Below, piece after piece: positions 10,026-19,000 of a stretch of DNA of 64,000 nucleotides (position 1 is its first letter; every line of letters begins with the position of its first letter). The notes under the pieces are model-generated. The model was given only the letters and a program-made list of their open reading frames with translations, did no database searches and was not told the DNA's origin. A program made the translations under genes and the position numbers. Source of the DNA: JBEULC01 sp045504435 (GTDB lineage Bacteria; Pseudomonadota; Alphaproteobacteria; WRAU01; Hepatincolaceae). The stretch lies in NCBI GenBank assembly GCA_045504435.1, contig JBEULC010000001.1, forward strand, positions 496,001 through 560,000, read 5' to 3'.

Positions 10026-13000
10026 ATGCCAGAGATATTAACTTCAAGGGGACAACAAGTTATTAATTATACCGATAATGAGATTTCTATATTTCAACCT
10101 GATGGGGGGTCAGGAAGATATATAGCTTATTTAAGGCCTGGTGATAATATTTTATTAAATTTTGATATTAAGACTTTAAAAGTTGATATAGTTAAGGGTG
10201 ATTTGCAAATTCTATTTCCCAATGGTTCTTCAATAACTTTAGCCTCTATGGTGGCTTTAGGCTTTAGCAGTGTGGCCCCTACTTTAAAAAGCGTAGATGG
10301 TAAAGTGTTTTCCTTAGAAGAATTTTTAAATCAAACAGAAGTGCTAAATTATAATGAAGCCATCTTAATTTTAGCCAATAGAGATAGCATAAAATATTCT
10401 CAAGAAGAAGAGGAAGATATAATCCGCGTAGCAAGTGAGCAAGATTCTACATTAAGTGCGGGTAATCCCATATCAGGGGTTGGAACTATAGATACCCCAA
10501 CCAAAGGGCTAGAAAGTGTAGTAATTAATCAAAATGGCTCAGTGGTAGATAAAAATCCATATAGCGGCACCGGAACTTATGCGATTACTTCTACTACTTC
10601 AAATATGCCTTATAATAGTGATCAAAGTCAGTCGCAGCCTGGAGAGGCAGAGTTAGCTTTAAAACCTACTCTTGATAATAAAGTAAAGTATGGCAGCCGT
10701 TTAGAAAGAGGGCCAGATACATTATTAAACTCTATCAATTATGAGACCTATTATTTTAAGAGTGGAATAGGTTTTACTGATGAGCCAACTGCTCAATTAG
10801 TTCCTAATATCGTTAATGCTTCTAACACTAGTCAGCCAATATTTATTAATAATAAAGGTGAAATGAAGTATGTCCTAGAGCTTAATTATGGTAGGGGAGT
10901 ATTCCCTAATTCAATTGATATTGTGGTTCCTAGCGCAGTAGCTGGGGATATCAGTATAAATTCATCAAATCCTAATATTTCTATGACAGGGCCCTTTGTT
11001 AATGCAGCAGGTAATACTTACTATAAAATAGACTCACCTGATCCTCTTGGAACTATGCAAATAAATCTTGCTTTCCCTGAAAATTATAGAGATTCTGAAT
11101 TTGAGCTCTCTTACGACTTATATTATTTTAGTCTAATCACAGGTCAACTTGAGATATCTAATGTGAGTCAAGCTTTTAGTATTAAAAAAGTGATAAATGA
11201 TTCTGATGTTAATTCAAGCGGCAATAGAGCAGTATTATCTTCTGTTCCTAACCCAATTAATGTGACCACCGGGGATGGTGGAGACATTATTTTAGGAGGA
11301 GGAGGCAGTAACACTATGGTAAGTGGCAAAGGCAATGATAAAGTTTTCTCAAATTCAGGAAATGATACTAGCGATTTGGGTGAAGGAGATGATAGTTACT
11401 GGGCTTCTTCAGGTACAGATATTATCAACGGTGGTAGTGGCAATAATAATATTTATTACAATAACTATGTGGATACTGCAATCGTAGGTAGCGCAAGTTC
11501 TTCTACCTTTGCTATGTCAAATTTTAATACTTATACTGCTTTATCAGGGCTTCAAGCTTTTTTAGGACTAACTAAGGATAAGGTAGTAGATAAAATTAAT
11601 TCGATATTAGATACGCCTGCTGTAGTAAGAAACCAAGCCTTAGCAGCCATAGGAGATGATACATTTTTTATTGCTAAAGCAAGTGGTTACGATATTGTTA
11701 ACAATATCCAGAATGTTTATCTTTCTAAATTAACTAATAATGTTACGGTTGGTAGTAATAATTCTAAGCTTATAAATTTATTTAGTGGAACAGTTAATGA
11801 TATTATTAGGATTGATGATAGCTTTACTAACGCGGTAATCGATTTAAATGCTAATAACATTAGTGTAGGTACATTGGTTAAATATAATTTATTTAACAAT
11901 CATAATAGCACAAATCCCACAACTTTTACTAATATCGTAGGCAGCGCAAATGCAGATATATTTCGTAGTGGAAACCTAACAGCAAGCTACGTTTTAAATG
12001 GAGGAACAAATGCTGCAGGAGTGGGAGATACGATTTCTTATGAAGACTTGGTTTCTCCAGATGTTACTCATAATTATACTATAACTTTTTTTGCATCTTC
12101 TTCTATAGTGGATAAGGTGAGAACTGAGATTGCTACAAATACTGTGGAGCTGGTAACAGGTAGAGATACAATTTTCAACTTTAGCAATATAGTGGGCACT
12201 TTAGGGGATGATATATTTTATGCGTCCTCAGATGCTGCTAGAAATTATAATTATACTTTAACTGCTAATGATAAATTAACTTATGATCTGGGTAATACGG
12301 GTCAAGTTACTTGGGATGTGGATGCAAACAAGATATATAAAACTACAGGGGCAATTAGCAGTACTACCGTTTTTGATAGGTATACTCCAATTAGCAGTGA
12401 TCGTATAACCCTTACCAGAGGGGCTGATATTGTTCTTATTACCAATGCAACAGTGTCTTATACAGGCCTAGATGCTAATATAGGTAGGGATATTTTAGAT
12501 TATACCTCAGTAGCAGGAGTAAGTGGATCACCTGCGACTAATCTAACCTTTACCTTTATAGGAGATTCTGATCCTAATGCTTTAGGTGGTCAAGGTGAGA
12601 TAACTAAAGAAACAGGGACTTCTATAGTAACTGATACTTTTAGTATCTACACTAAATATGCTACAGGAAATCAGAATTTTTATACTTATAAAGGTACTAC
12701 TACAGGCAACAATAATTTTAATGTGAATATAAACTCTAATATTACTTATAGTTATTCTTTTGTAGGCAATGGTAATGTTGCTTTGACTAATACACTAGAT
12801 TATAGTAGCAGTATTGCGGGGGCAGGAATAAGATTTAATTTTGGTAGTAGCGATGGACGAAATACTGCTTTAAAGTATTTTAATAATAATTTGGTAGGCA
12901 TTGATGACTTCCAAGCCATTACTAATTTTATAGGCACTGCTGGAGATGATAGTATAATTTTTGGGGCAGGTATTAGTAATGTAAATGAAATTAAAAATTT

Positions 13001-16000
13001 TAATGTGGATTTAAGAGAAGGCACTAATTCTTTAGATTTTTCTGCTTTATCCGCTACTCTTATAGGCGTAAGAGGATCTCCTAATCCTGCAACCAGTGCA
13101 AGTATTATAGTAAGCTTTGCTGCTTTAAGTAGTGGAACTTCAGCAACTGTTAAAGTATGGGTAATAGATAAGTTTGATCCTACAGCTTCTACGGTTTTAT
13201 CTACTATAGATGCCGTGGTGGGCAGCATAGAGGATGTAAATTTTAATTCGGTATTAAGCGCGGTGGGAACTGCTCGTAATGATGTGTTTAAAGTCTTAGA
13301 TGGGATCAATCAGACCCTAATTATTACTGGAAGAGGCGGGGATGATACCGCTGATTATAGAAATATAATCACTAATTTGAGCTTTAATTTATTAAATAGT
13401 ACTATCTCTCGTGCCAGTGGAGCTGTTAGGTATAATGATAGTTTTTCTTCTATAGAATATTTTTATGGGGGCACAGGAAATAATTCTTTCTTAAGTAGTG
13501 CAAATGGCAGCTATTCTTTTTATGGAAATTCTGCGGCAGCTCAAAATATTCTAAGTTATATAAATTTAGCTAGTAGCACGGTAAGCATAGATTTTCTAAA
13601 TAGCACAGTAGATAAAGGAATAAGCAACCGGGATAGATATTCTGGGATGAGCGACTTCGTAGGTTCTAGAATGGGTGATCGCTTTATTGCCTATGATAAT
13701 ACTGCAGGTTCTAACGCTCTTGCTATAAAAATTGATGGTGGGGGGGCTGTTATAGGATATGATATTATAGATTTTAGTGGAATCAAAAATTTCACAAACT
13801 TAAACGTTAATTTAAATAATGCTATAAATATTAATTATGCCAATATTAATTGGGATCTTATCAATGTTAACGGCATTATCGCTACTGCAAATGACGATAA
13901 CTTTATTATAATAGGAGATCAAGGTTATAGTATTGATGGCCAAGGCGGCAATGATACATTATCTTATACTTCAACCACTGGTATTTCTAATACTACAGCA
14001 GTTAGAATAACGCTTAATAATCTAATAGGAGTAAATAGAACTATAAGTATTGCAGGGGGCCCGGCTATTACAGTTCAAGATAATATTACCAATATTGAAG
14101 AATTAATATTATCAAGGGGAGATGATAATGTAATGGTAACTAAGGAGGTGATGAGTTCAGGAGTAACCTCTATTGATGGTGGTGCAGGAATTAATACTAT
14201 GGATTTTGCTGCTATCACTACTTTAGATTTGGTGGTAAATTTACAGACTTTTCAAACTACTTTTACTTCCGCAGGAGGACCTACTCCTCATATTCTTACT
14301 CATTTGAATTTTTTAAATTTTAGGGCCAGCAGTGGAAATACAACATTTCTTATTAGTAATACTTTAAATAACGCTAGTTTTATAGCCTCCACAGTAATAG
14401 GAGCTAATACCGTAGTAGATTTTTCTAATTTTACCACAATTAATCTCAATTTAGCTGCCTCCGCAAATGGTGGAGGTACTTTTAGTGCTACTACCTTATC
14501 AGGAAATTTTAGTGGAGCTAATTTAACTTTTTCTCAAATTCGTACCTATAAGTTAACCAATGGTAATGATACAGTAGTTACCTCTGCGGGATTTAATGGG
14601 CAATATGAGGGCAACGGAGGCATAGATACCGCTGATTATACTTCATTTAATGGAGTAATTACTTTGGAAATAGGGACAGTAGGGGTAGGGGGGGGGGCAA
14701 CTTCAGATAAAGTGATCAAAGGCTCTACTTCAGATGTTTTATTAGACTTTAAGAAAATAATAGGAACCGCTGGTAATGATACAGTAAAGCTACAAAATAA
14801 TTCAAGATTAGTTGAAGTAGATTTACTGGGAGGAAATAACCTTATAGAGTTTAATTTGTCAACAGCGGTAAATTATATTTATTCAAGTGGGGTAATTAAT
14901 GATCTTGCCAGTGGTAATAATATTAATATAAGCCAGATTAGCAGCACGGGTGGAACTTTAGGTTTAGTGTTAACAGCAGCCAATGATACTTTTATTTTCG
15001 ATGCGGTACCAGTAACGGCAAGTGCCCTAACCAGAATTGATGGTGGAGGAGGGGATAATACTGTTGATGCTACGAGTTTAGCTGCAGGTGGAGGAGGAGC
15101 TTTTTTTGCTTTTAATGCTAACACTTCTAGAGCGGGAGTAAACTTTGCTGGGGCTGCTCCAGCGGGAGATCCTATGATTAATAACATTAATTGGACTAAT
15201 TTCACTTTAAATAGATTTACTACAATTAATGGATCTAATACTTTAAACAATTATTTTTTTGGCAGCCATATTGGATCTTATGTTTTTCAGGGAGGCACTG
15301 TTGCAAGTTCAAATTCTATATTAAGCTATGTAACGTCTCAAACTAGTTTAACTTTTGACTTAACTACTAATAAAGTAACAAAACCAGGAACCTCAAGTAG
15401 CGTTGATAGCTATAGCAATATAAATAAAATTATAGGAAGTGTGTTTGCCGATATTTTTAAAATTACCGATTTAAGTTTAACTTATGCTATAAATAGTGCC
15501 CCTACAGGGCAAAATAACTCTAATATAGCCGATACCTTACAATTTATTGGATCTGATATTACCGGTTTTGATATTGCCGGTACAGGCCTAACTCATATTA
15601 TACAAACTTCTACAGGCGGTTTGCCTGGGATTACCCAAGCCTTTGAGGGTATTAGAGTGTTTGAATTTACTAACAATAATGCTACTGCTACTACCATTAA
15701 TATTACGGGAAGGTTAGATACTGCATTTAGCTTCAGAGATACTTCATCAGTTACTACAAATAGTACTATAGCATATAGCAATGTGGGAAATTTTACCTAT
15801 GATGCTACTGTGCGTGTGGTTAGTAGGCAAAATGTTGGGGGAGGAATAATAATAGATAAATTATCTAATATACTAAATATTAATCATACAAGTTATGCTG
15901 TAGGAACAACTTCTCTTTTTATTGGCAGCACGGCATCTGTTAATAATTATACGGGTAACAACAACAATTCTTTTCTAGATTACTCAAATATCAGTACAGG

Positions 16001-19000
16001 CCTTGAGGTTACTTTTGATGCGGCAGGAACACATAAAGCTATAAAAGGTAGCGGCCCAGGAGCTCCAACTGATATCTTTAAAGGGATGAATTCTATTAAA
16101 GGGTCAATTCAAAATGATGTCTTTATAATTTTTGATAATACTGGTGCTACTACGATCAAAATTGACGGGGGGCTAGGTGCAAACACTGTAAGCTTTGAAA
16201 ATATAGGCAGCGGTTCAGTTAACTATACTGCGGCTAATTTGACTGGGGGAGGTGGCATAGTTAATGGATTTACTTTAACTAATATAACTACTTATCGTCT
16301 GACTAATAATGATGACACTTATAGCGGAGATCGAGATAGTGCCGTTGATATTGATGGAGGTAATGGTAATGATTTATTGGATTATAGCGCTTTACCTTCA
16401 AGTGGTGCTTATAATGTGGAAATAAATTTTGTTACAGGTGTTGTAACAAAATATGAAAATACGAATGCTAGTATTGTTTTTAATCCGATAAAGAACACAG
16501 ATAGAATTACGAATTTTGAAAGAGCAAAAACAGGAGCTGGCGACGATACTTTTATTTTGAGTAATGCACAGATAGCGCCAGGCTCTGATACGGATAGTGG
16601 AGCTGGTATCAATAGTATTAATTTTGCTGCAATAACCAGCAATGGAAGTTATGCTTATACAGCGAGTACTAAGGTATTAGCTGCTAGCTTTAGTATTGGG
16701 GCAGCAATAAATTATTTAAACTTTACTAATATTATCATAGGCCAGGGTTCTACTTCTTCTGGGTTAGATAACATTTTTAATTTTAATGAAACAGCAGGCG
16801 CTGGTATTATTAATACCCCTACTACTTATACTATTGAGGCAGTTAATACAGGTATTCATACTCTTAATTTATCTGTTGCTAATACGTCGTTAACTTCTAG
16901 TATTAGTGGTATTTCATATAACTACACGGCTAATTTTAGAGGAGTAGATGATACAATTAGATCAGGAGCCAATATTACTTTAAATACAAAGTTTTTTACT
17001 ACCATAAATTTTGATAAGTCAGCTTATGTACAATCTGATTTTTCCAGAAGAGTAAATATAAATTTTAACGCTGCGGGTAATAATGTATTAGATTATAGTG
17101 CGGCTACATCTTCTTTAACTGTAACTTCTGATGGGTCTCAACTTAACAAATTTAGCATAACCTCCCCATCTATAACAACTGCTGCTGAGATTAGCAATGT
17201 AGGCAAAATTATTTTAGGGGATTTTGATGATATTTTTATAGTTCCAGATCCAAGTAGTGCAGTAGGGGCAGGAACACTGCCAGGAGTTTACGCCATTATT
17301 GATGGTGGTAGAGGGACTAATAGTGTTTCTTATAGTGCTTACACATCTGGTATTACTTTAGATTTAGCTGTTACTACCACTACAAGCACCACATATAGAT
17401 TTGACAATTTTAACAAGTTTAGCTTATCAAATAATGATGATAAAGTTACTATAGGATTTGAGAAAACTTTTGAGATTGATGGAGCAGTGGGAGCAGCTGA
17501 TAAAGTTACATATGTAGGCCTTCCCTTTGCCCCGATTTCGGCTATTACCATTAATATTGGCGAAATTGCTACTACTCCTAATATTATTAGAATTATTAAA
17601 TCAGGTGGGGTGGATCAATTAAGTAATATAGAAGAAATAGAGCTTACGGCAGAAGTTGACACTTTAAGGTATTTAAGAGCTAGGACATCAGGTAATGCTT
17701 TAACTGTAGATTTTAAAGGAGTGACTTCATCTACAGTGGGGGTAGCTAGGGATTTAGCAGATTTTTCCCAGGCCACGTCTGCAGGTAAGGGAATTTTTAA
17801 CATAAATACAACAGGTGCTCAACAGATCAAGGTACAGCTAGATGCAAATACAGCAGCATCCCATAATCAGTATATTCTAAAAAGCCTTTATAATCTTACA
17901 GGGACTCAAGGAAATGATGATTTTATTTTTGATACGGATATCCTCAGTGCAGATTATATAATTAAAGGCAGCTTGGGTAATAACGCAATTATAATGAATT
18001 TTATTCCAGCTGCTTCTAGTCTTTACATCTATGATTTTAGTGAAAATCTTATAAAAAAAGGTAGCACTGATATAATTAGTTTCCAAGGGATTAATTCTCT
18101 AGATTTAATTGCTCCTACGGCTGCTGGCCTTGTTCAGACGGTAATAATAGGAGACGTGGATAGCACAGGGCAAAACACAGCAGTGACCATTAGAGGAAAA
18201 CGAGATACTACTACGGGAAATATTGGAACTTTAACAGTAGATTATAGTAAGAGTTTATTGGGGATTAACGCAATTTATACGGCTGCTGATAGGTTTGATG
18301 TTACAAAAACTTCTACTGGTGCTTCGGATACTTTATATAATATCTCTACTTTGCTTGGAACAAATTATGATGATACTTTTGTAATAAACTCTTATTTAGT
18401 GGATCCAACAAGTGGTTCCCTTCCTAATATATTAACCATTAATGGCAATGGTGCAGTAAGTGGTGATAAAGTGGATTTAAAAAATCTTGCTGGCGTACAG
18501 AACCGTTTGATTAAGATTATTTTCAATACTACTACTAATCAATATAATCTAGAGCTTAATTCAGGTAATATTTTTCCAAGTATAATTAACATTATTAATA
18601 TTAGTAACATTGACCTGCCCCTAGTGACACACCTTGCAGGCTTAACCTATACTATTGATTATAGGTTAGATCCTAGCATGTTTAATCAGATTAGAGGCAG
18701 CTTAGCCACATCTAATAAAGATGATAGGATTAATTTTCAACTCACCCCTGCGGGTACAGCAGGGGCAGCTAATGCTACTAATTTAGTTTTGGATTTAGTT
18801 TCGGCTAGCTCTCTTGCTTTTTCTTTAACTGACACTACAGGCGCAAATCAAAAAAACTATAATATCCGCCTTATTGATATGGATATTTATAATTTTACGC
18901 CTGATTTAACAGCCAATGGCTTAAAAGTAATACTTAATCAGCTTTCATCTTACCAGAATATTTCTGTAGAAACACCATTGCCTACTACAATAGGTATCAC

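Noticed and set aside
14879..15250. Antisense reading frames of 60-170 codons within the giant gene and other long genes.
   Set aside because: They mirror the codon pattern of the strong sense gene, lack ribosome binding sites and show no family features.
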